Notes: generated from the letters alone by a model not told the origin. A stretch of DNA of 64,000 nucleotides from Raineya sp. (GCA_025454915.1 JALONN010000006.1:1-64000); one strand, 5' to 3'. Positions 1 to 8,781 are shown, numbered from the stretch's first letter. A program made the numbers and translations.

Positions 1-99
1 ACTGTCATTTTCTGATTTTTTGTTTGCAGAGTCAGTGTTGCAAGCAAGAAGATTTGCTGTAAAAGCAATTAGAGCTATATTTTTTAGTTTTTTTATCAT
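1..99 (-). CDS. Lipoprotein, N-terminal part only (cut by window edge)
   Basis: The ATG at 99 opens a frame that runs off the window at base 1, giving 33 codons. The product starts with a Lys-rich n-region, a hydrophobic stretch, and the lipobox LLAC with the lipidated Cys at residue 20, followed by a polar Ser/Asn/Lys stretch, as in an SPII-processed lipoprotein. It begins 8 bp after the stop of the LytTR regulator gene on the same strand, so it is probably the last or a late gene of the ABC/two-component operon. Its function cannot be judged from 33 residues. Confidence 0.7.
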   Translation of the reverse strand, partial: MIKKLKNIALIAFTANLLACNTDSANKKSENDS

Positions 100-107
100 C
101 AGCGTTT

Positions 108-797
108 TTATTTTATCAAATCAAAAAAGTCTTTTCGATAACTATCTGAAATAGGAATGAGTTTATTACCTATTTTTATTCTGTCTTTTTCAATGGACTC
201 TATATGCCCGATAGCTACCATATACGATTTATGAACCCTACAAACAATATTTGAAGGTATTTCCTTCTCCAAATCCGTAAATGTTTGGAGTGTCATAATT
301 TTCTTTGTGGTTGTATGGATTTGCCTGTAATCATCCATGCCTTCAATATAGATAATTTCTTCTAAATTAATCTTTTCCAAACGATATTCAGTTTTCACAA
401 AGATAAATTTTTTCTGATTTGTAAGGCTTTCCTGTTTATTTCCCACAAGTTCCTGAACCCTGCTGACAGCCTGCACAAAGCGTTCGAATGTATAAGGTTT
501 TAACAGATAATCAGCGACTTGCAACTCATAACCCTTGAGAGCATACTCCTGATATGCTGTTGTAAAAATAACCTGACTTGTAATCGTGGTATTTTCAAGG
601 AGTTGAATACCCGAAAAGTTACCCAGATTAATGTCTAAAAAAAGTAAATCAACCGTAGTTTTTTTCAAAAATCCCAGAGCCTCCAAAGCATTATCAAATA
701 CTCCCAAAAGTTCTAAAAAAGGAATCTTATTGACATAGTCTTTGGCTCTTTCCTGAGCCAAAGGCTCATCTTCTACAATAATACAACTAATTTTCAT
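108..797 (-). CDS. LytTR-family response regulator
   Basis: 229 residues. The receiver domain (about 1-120) has acidic Glu9-Asp10, phospho-acceptor Asp55 in LLFLDINLG, and the conserved Lys of DYLLKP. The C-terminal half (about 130-229) is a LytTR DNA-binding domain (VKTEYRLEKINLEEIIYIEG, then the VHKSYMV strand). It overlaps the end of the kinase gene by 11 bp, so the pair is translationally coupled. Partner kinase and ABC transporter lie upstream in the same operon. LytTR regulators of this arrangement usually bind direct repeats near their own operon; I did not find a clear site. Confidence 0.95.
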   Translation of the reverse strand: MKISCIIVEDEPLAQERAKDYVNKIPFLELLGVFDNALEALGFLKKTTVDLLFLDINLGNFSGIQLLENTTITSQVIFTTAYQEYALKGYELQVADYLLKPYTFERFVQAVSRVQELVGNKQESLTNQKKFIFVKTEYRLEKINLEEIIYIEGMDDYRQIHTTTKKIMTLQTFTDLEKEIPSNIVCRVHKSYMVAIGHIESIEKDRIKIGNKLIPISDSYRKDFFDLIK

Positions 798-1830
798 TCA
801 TCTTTATTTTTAAATGTACTTCATAGTTTTCATGGGTTTGTTTTATTTCTAATGTATGTCTTTTCGCATATAAAAGCTCTAATCTTTTCTGAATCAGATC
901 ATTACCCAACCCTCCAAAGTCTTTTTGGGCTATCATATTTTGTGTTTTATTTTTACAAACGAAATATATATCACTATCAGTAGCTGTTATTTGTATTTCA
1001 ATCACATTGCCTTCTTTCAAGATGGGTGCATATTTAAAAGCATTTTCAATGAATGGAATGAAAATCATGGGTGCAATTGTATGTTTTTGAGTATTTCTTT
1101 CTACCAAAAGTGTAGCAAAATCAGGGTTTGAAGTCCTGATTTTCTGTAAATCCATGTATTTAGTAATATATTCTACTTCTTTCTGGAGGGGTATTCTTTC
1201 TGTTTTGGTTTCATAGAGCATAAAACGCATAATTTCAGAAAGTTTATTGAGATACAAAGATGCTTTTTGAGCATCTTTTTCAATCAGAATATCAATATTA
1301 TTGAGTGTATTGAAAAGAAAATGAGGGTCAATTTGTGACTTGATGAGAGCTAATTCTATTTCAAGATTCTTTTGGGTGATTTGTTCTTTCCATTTGATAT
1401 CATGATACCAATTGATAAAACCTTTTACAACAAGCCCCAATGTCCCATGAATGACAGATAAAATTCCTAACATGATACTAACCTCTAAAAACACTCCTAA
1501 AATTTGTTTCAATGGCAGTTTGGGATTCATAAAAGGTATTACAGAAAAAAAGGTAGTTGTAATACTGATAAGTATGATGAGGAAAACGCCTATTACAAAT
1601 TTTTTATGTTTTTTCTTGTTAATCAGAGGTATTAGAAAAAAATAGCTCCCATAAAAAGATATAATAGCGGGCAAAACTGTAAAAACACCCATAAAACTCA
1701 TGGCTATGTATTTTTCTTTTTGCCAAAAATCTTTTTGTGGTTGTACTGTAAGGAGTAAAATAACCATCAACAAAAGAAAATAACATAGCCAGTAGCCTAT
1801 ATTAAGAATAATAACAAAGATTTTCTTCAT
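787..1830 (-). CDS. LytS/YehU-type sensor histidine kinase
   Basis: 347 residues. Four hydrophobic segments (about 5-30, 44-70, 78-100, 108-135) form the membrane part, with no obvious periplasmic domain. A short coiled linker precedes the His_kinase domain, with His170 in SQIDPHFLFNTLNNID. A HATPase-like region follows (PFIENAFKYAP and FGGLGNDLIQKRL). This is the standard partner of LytTR regulators. The sensor is almost all membrane, like intramembrane-sensing kinases paired with antimicrobial-peptide ABC transporters, so it may read the state of the adjacent transporter. It starts 1 bp after the permease gene. Confidence 0.93.
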   Translation of the reverse strand: MKKIFVIILNIGYWLCYFLLLMVILLLTVQPQKDFWQKEKYIAMSFMGVFTVLPAIISFYGSYFFLIPLINKKKHKKFVIGVFLIILISITTTFFSVIPFMNPKLPLKQILGVFLEVSIMLGILSVIHGTLGLVVKGFINWYHDIKWKEQITQKNLEIELALIKSQIDPHFLFNTLNNIDILIEKDAQKASLYLNKLSEIMRFMLYETKTERIPLQKEVEYITKYMDLQKIRTSNPDFATLLVERNTQKHTIAPMIFIPFIENAFKYAPILKEGNVIEIQITATDSDIYFVCKNKTQNMIAQKDFGGLGNDLIQKRLELLYAKRHTLEIKQTHENYEVHLKIKMNEN

Positions 1831-1831
1831 T

Positions 1832-2749
1832 TTAAGAATGTACTACATATTGTATATTTATCAACATACTTGATTTACTAGTTATATTTTTCTTTGTACT
1901 AAACCCCCAAATGCATATAACCCACAACAAATTTAATATAAAAACGATTATCAGTACCTTACCATAGTGTAATCTTAAATCCTGATTTTTGAATAAAAAT
2001 AATACATAACTAATAATGGTTGCTAAGAAAAAATAGCTCACAGCCCAGCTCCTGATATTACCCTGAATAGGAAGATGTCTATTACCCATCAAGTATTCAA
2101 TAGCTGCATAATTGTATGGTAAAGTATAATTATGCTCCCAACTAATGCCTATCAATGACGCAACCAGTAAAGCAAAACCTATCCCAATGGGTACAATAAA
2201 GTTTTTGATGTGTAAACTCATAAGATATTGGAAACCCAAAATAGGCAATATTCCAAGCATAAAATACAAGTTTTTCTCAACAAAAAATGCTATTGGAAAC
2301 TTCCCTTTAGGAAAAGGAATTGAGCTGTAAAATAAAGCTGGTATTACTCCTGTTAAATAAATACCTAGGTTTAAAAGTATAAAAAACCCAAAAAGCATTA
2401 AAAAAACTACTAAATATTTCGACCAAAAAATTGTATGAAGACTTTGGGGAGATGTAAGAAGTTGTTTCCATGCATTATTTCGATACTCTATCTGATGAAT
2501 AAGACTTGCCACCAAAATAATACCAACAGGTAGAACCAGTATTGCCATATTTTCCCAACAACGATTGAATAATATAGTCCATACTTGTTCTAAAGCATTT
2601 TCTTGGCTGGTTTGCTTATAACGAATCAGCCTTGCTATCAGAATAATGGCAGGAATCAGCAATCCTCCTACCAATGTAAGCCATAAAGCACTACTTCTGC
2701 GTAGTTTAATCCATTCACTCTGAAAGCTATATAAAAAGGTTGTCATCAT
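1832..2749 (-). CDS. ABC-2 type transporter permease
   Basis: 305 residues with six or more hydrophobic segments. The N-terminal motif FQSEWIKLRRSSALWLTLVGG is typical of the permease subunits of BcrA/MutF-like exporters, which move or exclude lantibiotics and other envelope-active peptides. The start lies 3 bp after the stop of the ATPase gene and the end 1 bp before the kinase gene, so all four are one operon. The substrate is not evident; self-protection against a peptide or export of a peptide or lipid are both possible. Confidence 0.88.
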   Translation of the reverse strand: MMTTFLYSFQSEWIKLRRSSALWLTLVGGLLIPAIILIARLIRYKQTSQENALEQVWTILFNRCWENMAILVLPVGIILVASLIHQIEYRNNAWKQLLTSPQSLHTIFWSKYLVVFLMLFGFFILLNLGIYLTGVIPALFYSSIPFPKGKFPIAFFVEKNLYFMLGILPILGFQYLMSLHIKNFIVPIGIGFALLVASLIGISWEHNYTLPYNYAAIEYLMGNRHLPIQGNIRSWAVSYFFLATIISYVLFLFKNQDLRLHYGKVLIIVFILNLLWVICIWGFSTKKNITSKSSMLINIQYVVHS

Positions 2750-2752
2750 TGT

Positions 2753-3649
2753 TTAGTTTATAAGGTTCATAAATACTGTTTCTATATTATTTTGGTTTGT
2801 AGTAGCTTCATAAACAGCTATATCGTTGGTAATAAGTGTTTTTAGAATAGATGCAACATCTAATTCACTCTGGATTTTCACTTCTATTGTATTGTCTTGG
2901 ACACTAATACCATAATTTTGAAGCAGTTCTGTTGTCTTCATCAGAGAGTTTGTCCTGATTTTCACATTACCAGACTCATTTTTGAGTTTAAAGAAAGCCT
3001 CTAATGTTCCCTCAAACTTCATTTTACCCTGATGAATCACACCTATATGAGTTGTTAGTTTTTCTATTTCGGAAAGTAAATGACTGGAAATCAAAATAGT
3101 GATGCCATAATTTTTATTCAGACTTTTAAGCAAATCTCTAATCTCAATCATACCATTGGGGTCTAAACCATTAGTAGGCTCATCTAAGATGAGTAGTTTA
3201 GGATTATGTAAAAGAGCAATAGCTATCCCGATTCTTTGTTTCATTCCTAAAGAGAATTGCCCTGTTTTTTTCGAGCCAACATCCTCAAGACCAACAAGAT
3301 GCAAAACTTCTTCTATCCTATTTTTGGGACATTGATAAATTTTTCGCCAAATTTCCAGATTCTCTTTTGCAGTTAAATGGCTATAAATAGAGGGCGTTTC
3401 TATAAGAGATCCTATTTTCTGTAACACTTCTATTCTGTTCCTTTCTAAGGCTTTACCTAAAATAGAAATATCTCCATTTTGCTTTTTAAGTAAACCTAAA
3501 ATAAGTCGAAGAGTAGTCGTTTTTCCTGCTCCGTTAGGTCCTAAAAAGCCATAAATACTGCCTTCTGGAACACACAAGCTAATGTTTTGCAGAATTATTT
3601 GATTCTTTGAAAACTGATAGCCTAAATTTTTGACTTCTATGGCATTCAT
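2753..3649 (-). CDS. ABC transporter ATP-binding protein
   Basis: 298 residues. The nucleotide-binding domain covers about 1-215: Walker A GPNGAGKT at 37-44, signature FSLGMKQR at 132-139, Walker B LLILDEP at 152-158 with Glu157, and a D-loop GLDP. The extra 80-residue C-terminal region is typical of the BcrA/CcmA-like subfamily that pairs with ABC-2 permeases. It is the first gene of the operon, so the promoter should lie in 3650-3800. No clear TAnnTTTG element is visible there on this strand. Confidence 0.95.
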   Translation of the reverse strand: MNAIEVKNLGYQFSKNQIILQNISLCVPEGSIYGFLGPNGAGKTTTLRLILGLLKKQNGDISILGKALERNRIEVLQKIGSLIETPSIYSHLTAKENLEIWRKIYQCPKNRIEEVLHLVGLEDVGSKKTGQFSLGMKQRIGIAIALLHNPKLLILDEPTNGLDPNGMIEIRDLLKSLNKNYGITILISSHLLSEIEKLTTHIGVIHQGKMKFEGTLEAFFKLKNESGNVKIRTNSLMKTTELLQNYGISVQDNTIEVKIQSELDVASILKTLITNDIAVYEATTNQNNIETVFMNLIN

Positions 3650-3802
3650 ACATTTTTAATTTGATGATACACCAAAGGAAATCAAGTATTTGCTATCCAA
3701 AAATTAAATTAGGCATATAGCCCAAACATATCTGTCAATTTTATGAATTATTCGGTGAAAGTTTTTTAAATTTTCGTCTTGTTACAATCTAAAACTATTC
3801 TT

Positions 3803-4195
3803 ATGAAACAATTCCCTTTTATCTCCACTTCTCAAATGCTTATTGTTTTACGTGTTGTTTTAGGACTTATGATGATGGCTCACGGAGCAGCCCGTTTATA
3901 TGTAAACTCTATTGCCGATTTTGGCAAATTTCTCGATTCCAAAGGTTTTATGATAGGAACTATCTTAGCATGGATGATTACAGTATTTGATCTGATTGGA
4001 GGGGCAACTTTAGCATTCGGATATTTGAGAAAAATTATCTGTGCTGGCTTCATTTTTGTTTTGATGATGGGGATATTTCTTGTACATCTCCCTAATGGCT
4101 GGTTTGTAGTAGGGCATCAGTCAGGAGGAATTGAATTTAGTGTCTTATTAATTATTTGCTTTATTTTGATAGCATCTACAGATAAAAAAGTATAA
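3803..4195 (+). CDS. DoxX family membrane protein
   Basis: 130 residues from the ATG at 3803. An in-frame TTG at 3779 would add eight residues but has no support. Four hydrophobic segments and the motifs VLRVVLGLMMMAHGAARL and GFIFVLMMGIFLVHLPNGWF match the DoxX/DoxD family of small integral membrane proteins. Members are linked to redox or thiosulfate metabolism or to oxidative-stress defence; the role here is not shown by the sequence. The gene stands alone between the divergent ABC operon and grpE. Confidence 0.85.
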   Translation: MKQFPFISTSQMLIVLRVVLGLMMMAHGAARLYVNSIADFGKFLDSKGFMIGTILAWMITVFDLIGGATLAFGYLRKIICAGFIFVLMMGIFLVHLPNGWFVVGHQSGGIEFSVLLIICFILIASTDKKV

Positions 4196-4270
4196 TTTCA
4201 TCTGCCATTCTGTCATAAAAAACCTTTGGCAAAAAAATTGATATTTGCATCCCAAAAGCTATTTATTTTT

Positions 4271-4870
4271 ATGGAAAATATGAATCAAGACGAACTTAAA
4301 GAAACTAAAGCAGGAGAAGAAACTCCTCAAGAATCTCAAGAAACAAAGGAAAATACTAATCCTGAAGAGAAAAAAGAAGAAGTAAAAAATCAGGACAATG
4401 CTTCTGCTTCTTTAGAAGAAAAAGTACGTTTGCTAGAGAAAAATTTAGCTGAGCAAAAAGATTCTTATTTAAGATTATACGCTGATTTTGAGAACTTCAG
4501 ACGTAGAACAGCCAAAGAAAAGATAGAGTTCTTAGAACAAGCCAATGCCAAACTACTGACAGATATTCTGCCAGTATTCGATGATTTTGAAAGAGCTCTT
4601 AAATCTTTTGAAAATCCAGACCTAAAAATTGAAACGGCAAAAGAAGGTATTACCTTAATCTATCAGAAGTTTTCTAAATTTTTGGAAAAACAAAGCCTGA
4701 TAGTAATGGAATCAAACGGGCAGGCATTTGACCCTGACAAACATGAGGCTATTGCTCAAGTTCCCGCTCCATCAGAAGACCTAAAAGGAAAAGTTATTGA
4801 TACAGTAGAAAAAGGTTATTATTTAGGCGAAAAAGTTATTCGTTTTGCTAAAGTAGTAACAGGAAATTAA
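4271..4870 (+). CDS. grpE: GrpE, nucleotide exchange factor for DnaK
   Basis: 199 residues from the ATG at 4271. A second ATG at 4280 is also possible, and the upstream TTG at 4226 is rejected because it adds unrelated residues. An acidic low-complexity N-terminus (Glu/Lys/Gln-rich, about 1-55) precedes the long dimerising helix (LRLYADFENFRRRTAKEK) and the C-terminal beta-wing (FDPDKHEAIAQVPAP, KGYYLGEKVIRFAKVVTG). GrpE releases ADP from DnaK. dnaJ follows 9 bp downstream; dnaK is not in the window, as is common in Bacteroidota. Confidence 0.96.
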   Translation: MENMNQDELKETKAGEETPQESQETKENTNPEEKKEEVKNQDNASASLEEKVRLLEKNLAEQKDSYLRLYADFENFRRRTAKEKIEFLEQANAKLLTDILPVFDDFERALKSFENPDLKIETAKEGITLIYQKFSKFLEKQSLIVMESNGQAFDPDKHEAIAQVPAPSEDLKGKVIDTVEKGYYLGEKVIRFAKVVTGN

Positions 4871-4879
4871 TATACAGAT

Positions 4880-6034
4880 ATGGCAAAGAGAGATTATTAT
4901 GAGGTGTTAGGGGTATCACGTACAGCCACCCCAGAAGAGCTAAAAAAAGCATATCGCCAACTTGCTATCAAATTTCATCCAGATAAAAACCCTGGAAACC
5001 ACGAAGCCGAAGAGAAATTCAAAGAAGCTGCTGAAGCTTATGAGGTTCTTTCAGACTCTGAAAAACGCAAACGTTATGACCAATTTGGTCATAGTGGCTT
5101 AGGTTCTAGTGGTGCTGGATATGGCGATTTTGGTGGAGGTATGAATATGGAAGATATTTTTTCTAGATTCAGTGATATTTTTGGTGGAGGTAGTGGTTTT
5201 GAAAGCTTCTTTGGAGGCGGAGGTGGAAGAGGTGCAACCATGCGAAGAGGAACAAATTTGCGTATTAAACTCAAATTGACTCTCCAAGAAGTCGCAGAAG
5301 GAGCAGAGAAAAAGATAAAAGTAAAACGCCATGTAGCTTGTAAATCTTGTAATGGTAACGGTTCTAAAAATGGTGTTTCTCTACAGAATTGTGGAACCTG
5401 TGGAGGTACTGGACAAGTAAGAAGAGTGACCAACACCATGCTTGGACAAATGATTAGTACAGCTACCTGTCCAACCTGTGAAGGTACAGGTAAAATTATT
5501 AGCCAGAAATGTGATGTCTGTGTAGGTGAAGGAAGAGTATTAGAAGAGGAAATCATCCCTATTCGTGTACCAGCAGGTGTCATGGAAGGTATGCAACTTT
5601 CTATTGCAGGAAAAGGAAACTATCCTCAACGTGGCGGACAATACGGTGATTTATATGTAGTAATTGAAGAAACTGAAGATGAACAGTTAAAACGTGATGG
5701 GAGTAATATTATTTATGATTTATACATCAGTTTTGTAGATGCAGCACTTGGTGCCTCTGTTGAAGTTCCCACAATTGACGGAAAGGTAAAAATCAAGATA
5801 GAGCCAGGCACACAAAGTGGCAAAATATTGAGACTCAAAGGAAAAGGAGTAAAAGATATTCAGAGATATGAGCGTGGAGACCAGTTGGTACATATCAATA
5901 TCTGGACCCCTAAAAAGTTAACACCAGAAGAAAAAACTCTTCTGGAGAAACTTCGAAATTCCAAGAATTTTATGCCATCTCCTGATAAAAGTGAGAAAAG
6001 CTTTTTTGAAAAAATGAAAGAATTTTTCCAATAA
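4880..6034 (+). CDS. dnaJ: DnaJ, Hsp40 co-chaperone
   Basis: 384 residues, normal length. The J domain (1-70) carries HPD at 33-35. A Gly/Phe-rich linker (about 72-125) follows, then four zinc motifs of the CxxCxGxG type ([32 protein letters not shown]), then two beta-sandwich substrate domains and a short C-terminal tail. DnaJ stimulates the ATPase of DnaK and delivers unfolded clients to it. It is co-transcribed with grpE and followed by a strong hairpin terminator. Confidence 0.98.
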   Translation: MAKRDYYEVLGVSRTATPEELKKAYRQLAIKFHPDKNPGNHEAEEKFKEAAEAYEVLSDSEKRKRYDQFGHSGLGSSGAGYGDFGGGMNMEDIFSRFSDIFGGGSGFESFFGGGGGRGATMRRGTNLRIKLKLTLQEVAEGAEKKIKVKRHVACKSCNGNGSKNGVSLQNCGTCGGTGQVRRVTNTMLGQMISTATCPTCEGTGKIISQKCDVCVGEGRVLEEEIIPIRVPAGVMEGMQLSIAGKGNYPQRGGQYGDLYVVIEETEDEQLKRDGSNIIYDLYISFVDAALGASVEVPTIDGKVKIKIEPGTQSGKILRLKGKGVKDIQRYERGDQLVHINIWTPKKLTPEEKTLLEKLRNSKNFMPSPDKSEKSFFEKMKEFFQ

Positions 6035-6040
6035 TATCTA

Positions 6041-6068
6041 AAAGCCTCCTATTATGGAGGCTTTTTTT
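6041..6068 (+). terminator. Rho-independent terminator after dnaJ
   Basis: Perfect 9-bp stem AAAGCCTCC/GGAGGCTTT with a 6-nt loop, followed by a run of T. It ends the grpE-dnaJ operon. Confidence 0.93.
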
Positions 6069-6172
6069 ATTTATCAAAATTATTTCAAAACAAATCTATC
6101 CAAATACACAACCATTTTCATTCTTAGTCGTAAACATGATAGAGCATGTATATCACTAAATCTCAAATTTTT

Positions 6173-6574
6173 ATGAAAGTGGTTAAACAACATTCCGTCC
6201 TAAAAACTATTGTTTTTGCTCTTTTTATGAGCATTGCATCTGTTTCTTTTCAGATGAGCTTTGTACCAGCTAAATTGCCTACCAATATGCTGGGAAAATT
6301 TAAAGGAGATTTAAGTTATGGTGGTTCTAAAATGATAGCTGCTAATGGCACAGGCGTAGCTAACATTATAGAAACAGGCAAAAATAGTTACTCTATAGAG
6401 TTCAATAAAAATGTACCTTCTATCGAAAATGTTAGTTTCCAGCTTACTTCTAAAGGCACTTATGTAGCTACCAATGTAAAAGGAGAAGTAGCAGGCATCA
6501 CAATTTCCCAAAATTCACTTGATATCGCTGTTGTAGCAGGGACAAAAACATGGAATTTTAGTGGTAAAAAATAA
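6173..6574 (+). CDS. Small secreted protein of unknown function
   Basis: 133 residues from the ATG at 6173; the upstream ATG at 6146 would place nine extra residues before the signal peptide. There is a positively charged start, then a hydrophobic core (TIVFALFMSIASVSFQM), then a likely cleaved signal. The mature part (about 100 residues) is rich in Gly, Ser, Thr, Asn and Val in alternating pattern and looks like an all-beta domain. No family is recognised. It is monocistronic, framed by two intrinsic terminators. Confidence 0.75.
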   Translation: MKVVKQHSVLKTIVFALFMSIASVSFQMSFVPAKLPTNMLGKFKGDLSYGGSKMIAANGTGVANIIETGKNSYSIEFNKNVPSIENVSFQLTSKGTYVATNVKGEVAGITISQNSLDIAVVAGTKTWNFSGKK

Positions 6575-6595
6575 CATTTTCATTTTTGTATTATC

Positions 6596-6622
6596 AAGCC
6601 TCCAAAATGGAGGCTTTTTTTT
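6596..6622 (+). terminator. Rho-independent terminator
   Basis: 8-bp stem AAGCCTCC/GGAGGCTT with loop AAAAT and a following T run. The stem is the same as the one after dnaJ. Confidence 0.92.
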
Positions 6623-6712
6623 ATGACTATAATCATCTGCCATTCTTACTTCTCATCATACTTTTTAAATGTTTAAACATTTATTTTTATACCATAATCA
6701 TAGCATAAGTAT

Positions 6713-6805
6713 ATGTCTAAAGCTCTCAAATTTATATTAGTCTGCCTTATTTGCATTTTACTTGTTTCTGCTATTGTATTAAGTATTCAATATTTCACTT
6801 CTTAA
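6713..6805 (+). CDS. Putative 30-residue single-span membrane peptide
   Basis: The ATG at 6713 opens 30 codons closed by TAA at 6803. The product has a Ser-Lys start, a 20-residue hydrophobic helix (FILVCLICILLVSAIVLSIQ) and a short polar tail. The stop is 11 bp before the ATG of the DUF2892 gene, which suggests an operon. Too short for homology; the support is hydrophobic composition, position and spacing. It could also be non-coding leader. Confidence 0.45.
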   Translation: MSKALKFILVCLICILLVSAIVLSIQYFTS

Positions 6806-6816
6806 TTTCTACTCTT

Positions 6817-7029
6817 ATGAAAAAGAATGTAGGTTCCGCTGATAAAATCATCCGTTTGGTTATTGCTGCCATTTTTGTAGCTCTTTATTTCACTAATACC
6901 ATTACAGGTACATTAGGTATTATTTTGTTGGTTTTAGCAGGTGTATTTAGTTTGACAAGTGCTATTGGTTTTTGCCCTTTGTATAGTATTTTTGGAATTT
7001 CGACTTGTCCTGTAAAACGAACAGAGTAA
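6817..7029 (+). CDS. DUF2892 (YgaP-like) membrane protein
   Basis: 70 residues from the ATG at 6817, the start expected for this family; the longer upstream frame overlaps the small peptide ORF. The pattern NVGSADKIIRLVIAAIFVAL, then a second hydrophobic span, then GFCPLYSIFGISTCPV is the DUF2892 signature, found alone or attached to rhodanese domains. The family carries conserved Cys residues after the second helix (CP.....STCP). A link to sulfur or redox chemistry is inferred from relatives only. Confidence 0.88.
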   Translation: MKKNVGSADKIIRLVIAAIFVALYFTNTITGTLGIILLVLAGVFSLTSAIGFCPLYSIFGISTCPVKRTE

Positions 7030-7072
7030 ATTTATTTTCATAGTTTAATTGGGTTACTTTTTACCTCCTCTG

Positions 7073-7102
7073 AAATTAAGAGATGAATTCATCTCTTAAT
7101 TT
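7073..7102. terminator. 30-nt perfect palindrome directly before a start codon
   Basis: AAATTAAGAGATGAA followed by its exact reverse complement, centred between 7087 and 7088. It can terminate the DUF2892 transcript, although the T run after it is short. It ends 3 nt before the ATG at 7106, so in a read-through RNA it would bury the ribosome-binding region of the next gene. Confidence 0.7.
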
Positions 7103-7105
7103 TCT

Positions 7106-7804
7106 ATGAAAAGATTTATAAAGCCTATCGTCATATTCAAAAGATTTGTTTTTTTCATACTTTTCTTGGTAACCCTATTAGGTACTTATGCCCTTTCTGC
7201 TTATACGCTTTCCAGAATGGGTGTAGAAGCCGAACCTAACACCTCTGAAGATGTTTCCATTTATATTTTAACCAATGGAGTTCATACAGATATTGTACTT
7301 CCTATCAAAACAGCTTATATAGACTGGAGTAAAGAAATTAAGTTTGAAAATACTCGTAGCAAAGATACTACTTTTCAGTATGTGGCTTTAGGCTGGGGAG
7401 ATAAAGGATTTTATTTAGAAACCCCTACTTGGGCTGATTTAAAATTTTCAACAGCCTTTAAAGCTGCTTTTGGATTAAGTAAAACAGCCATTCATGCTAC
7501 TTTTTATCAAGAATTGAAAGAGAACAAGAATTGTGTTAAAATAAAGATTTCAGCACAACAGTATCAGAATCTTATTTCTTATATCAAAAAAAGCTTTAAA
7601 TCTGATGCTGAAGGGCATTTTCTTCACATCATCACAAATGCCAATTATGGGAAAAGTGATGCTTTTTACGAAGCTACAGGTAGCTATAGTTTATTTCATA
7701 CCTGCAATACATGGACAAATAATGCCCTCAAAGCATCAGGACAAAAAGCTTGTGTCTGGACACCCTTCGATACAGGTATTTTTTATCAGTATCAGGTCAG
7801 ATAA
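7106..7804 (+). CDS. DUF2459 / TIGR02117-type protein
   Basis: 232 residues. One N-terminal membrane segment (about 12-32) is followed by an exported domain. Motifs of the family are visible: ILTNGVHTDIVLPI, YVALGWGDKGFYLETPTW and LFHTCNTWTNNALKASG, the last carrying a conserved Cys. Relatives were first noted near urease loci and have no proven activity. His (VHTD) and Cys (HTCNTW) residues could be catalytic, which is inference. The 3' end overlaps the convergent AraC-family gene by 8 bp with no terminator in between. Confidence 0.85.
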   Translation: MKRFIKPIVIFKRFVFFILFLVTLLGTYALSAYTLSRMGVEAEPNTSEDVSIYILTNGVHTDIVLPIKTAYIDWSKEIKFENTRSKDTTFQYVALGWGDKGFYLETPTWADLKFSTAFKAAFGLSKTAIHATFYQELKENKNCVKIKISAQQYQNLISYIKKSFKSDAEGHFLHIITNANYGKSDAFYEATGSYSLFHTCNTWTNNALKASGQKACVWTPFDTGIFYQYQVR

Positions 7805-8732
7805 AAGGTTTCTTGATTTTATCTTGATATTGTTTAGGACTCATCTGCTCCATTTTCTTAAAAATACTACAAAAATGATTGAGACTGTTAAATCCACTTT
7901 GGAAACACACATCCGTAATACTTTTAGATGTGTCTGTTAGAAGTTTTTTGGCTAGTTTAATTTTTTCTTGTAGAACATATTCCATAGGAGCTATCCCTAA
8001 TTCTCTTTTAAAACTCCTATAGAAATGAGGTTCACTCATACAAGCTAAATCGCTTAGCTGCTTTACACTCAGATTATCTGTAAGGTGATTTTGAATATAT
8101 TCTACTACATAAGCAAAACGATGTGATGTAGTATATTTATGATAATTAGAAAAAATCACCTCTCTGGCTTGTGTTTGCATGAGCCTGATGAGTAGCTCCT
8201 GAAGAGCCATATTCGCAAAAATATCTTTCGCTTGATTATCTTCTTTAGAAATACGAATCAATCTGTTGATGGTACCTGTTAGTTCTAATGTATTTTGTAA
8301 GTGAAACTGTTCTGGAGCTATCTGCCAATATTCTCCATTTTCAATTTTTGTAAAACGCTCATTTAAAATCTCCAGAATCTCCTTTATCTTTTCTTTATCA
8401 ATTGCCAGTGCAATACACTGTGTCGGATTTTCTAAAGATGCCTCAGGAAAATCTATAATCATTTCTTCACTTTCCGGAACAATAACCGATTCCCCTGGAA
8501 AATAGTCAAAATGCTTATCCCCAAACAAATGCATAACTTTTTTGCCTTGCAACATAGATGTGAATGTAAGACTGTTGAAACATAATCTTACTTTTTCACT
8601 CTGTTGGTGGGTTTCAAATACATTCAATTCACAATGAGTAAGGCTATAAACAGACCTGTTTTCTACCAATGTTTTGAGGTCTTTATAGGGCGTAAAGGCT
8701 TGAGGAGCAGGAACAAAACTATGAATGGGCAT
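7797..8732 (-). CDS. AraC-family transcriptional regulator
   Basis: 311 residues. The N-terminal 190 residues form a cupin-like effector domain (HLFGDKHFDYFPGESVIVPES) resembling the AraC_N family. The C-terminal 100 residues hold two helix-turn-helices of the AraC/XylS type (LSVKQLSDLACMSEPHFYRS; KSITDVCFQSGFNSLNHFCS, then FKKMEQMSPKQYQ). It is divergent from the aldehyde dehydrogenase gene, and the 176-bp gap carries a 21-bp-spaced direct repeat. It most likely activates the dehydrogenase in response to an aldehyde or alcohol. Confidence 0.93.
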   Translation of the reverse strand: MPIHSFVPAPQAFTPYKDLKTLVENRSVYSLTHCELNVFETHQQSEKVRLCFNSLTFTSMLQGKKVMHLFGDKHFDYFPGESVIVPESEEMIIDFPEASLENPTQCIALAIDKEKIKEILEILNERFTKIENGEYWQIAPEQFHLQNTLELTGTINRLIRISKEDNQAKDIFANMALQELLIRLMQTQAREVIFSNYHKYTTSHRFAYVVEYIQNHLTDNLSVKQLSDLACMSEPHFYRSFKRELGIAPMEYVLQEKIKLAKKLLTDTSKSITDVCFQSGFNSLNHFCSIFKKMEQMSPKQYQDKIKKPFI

Positions 8733-8781
8733 ACATCTACAACTATTGAACTTCTACGCCTCCAAAGGCACTGGTGATAAA

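Noticed and set aside
5089..5583. 164-codon minus-strand frame inside dnaJ
   Set aside because: It is the antisense shadow of the Gly-rich and zinc-finger regions of dnaJ; the low-complexity Pro/Ser product has no family features.
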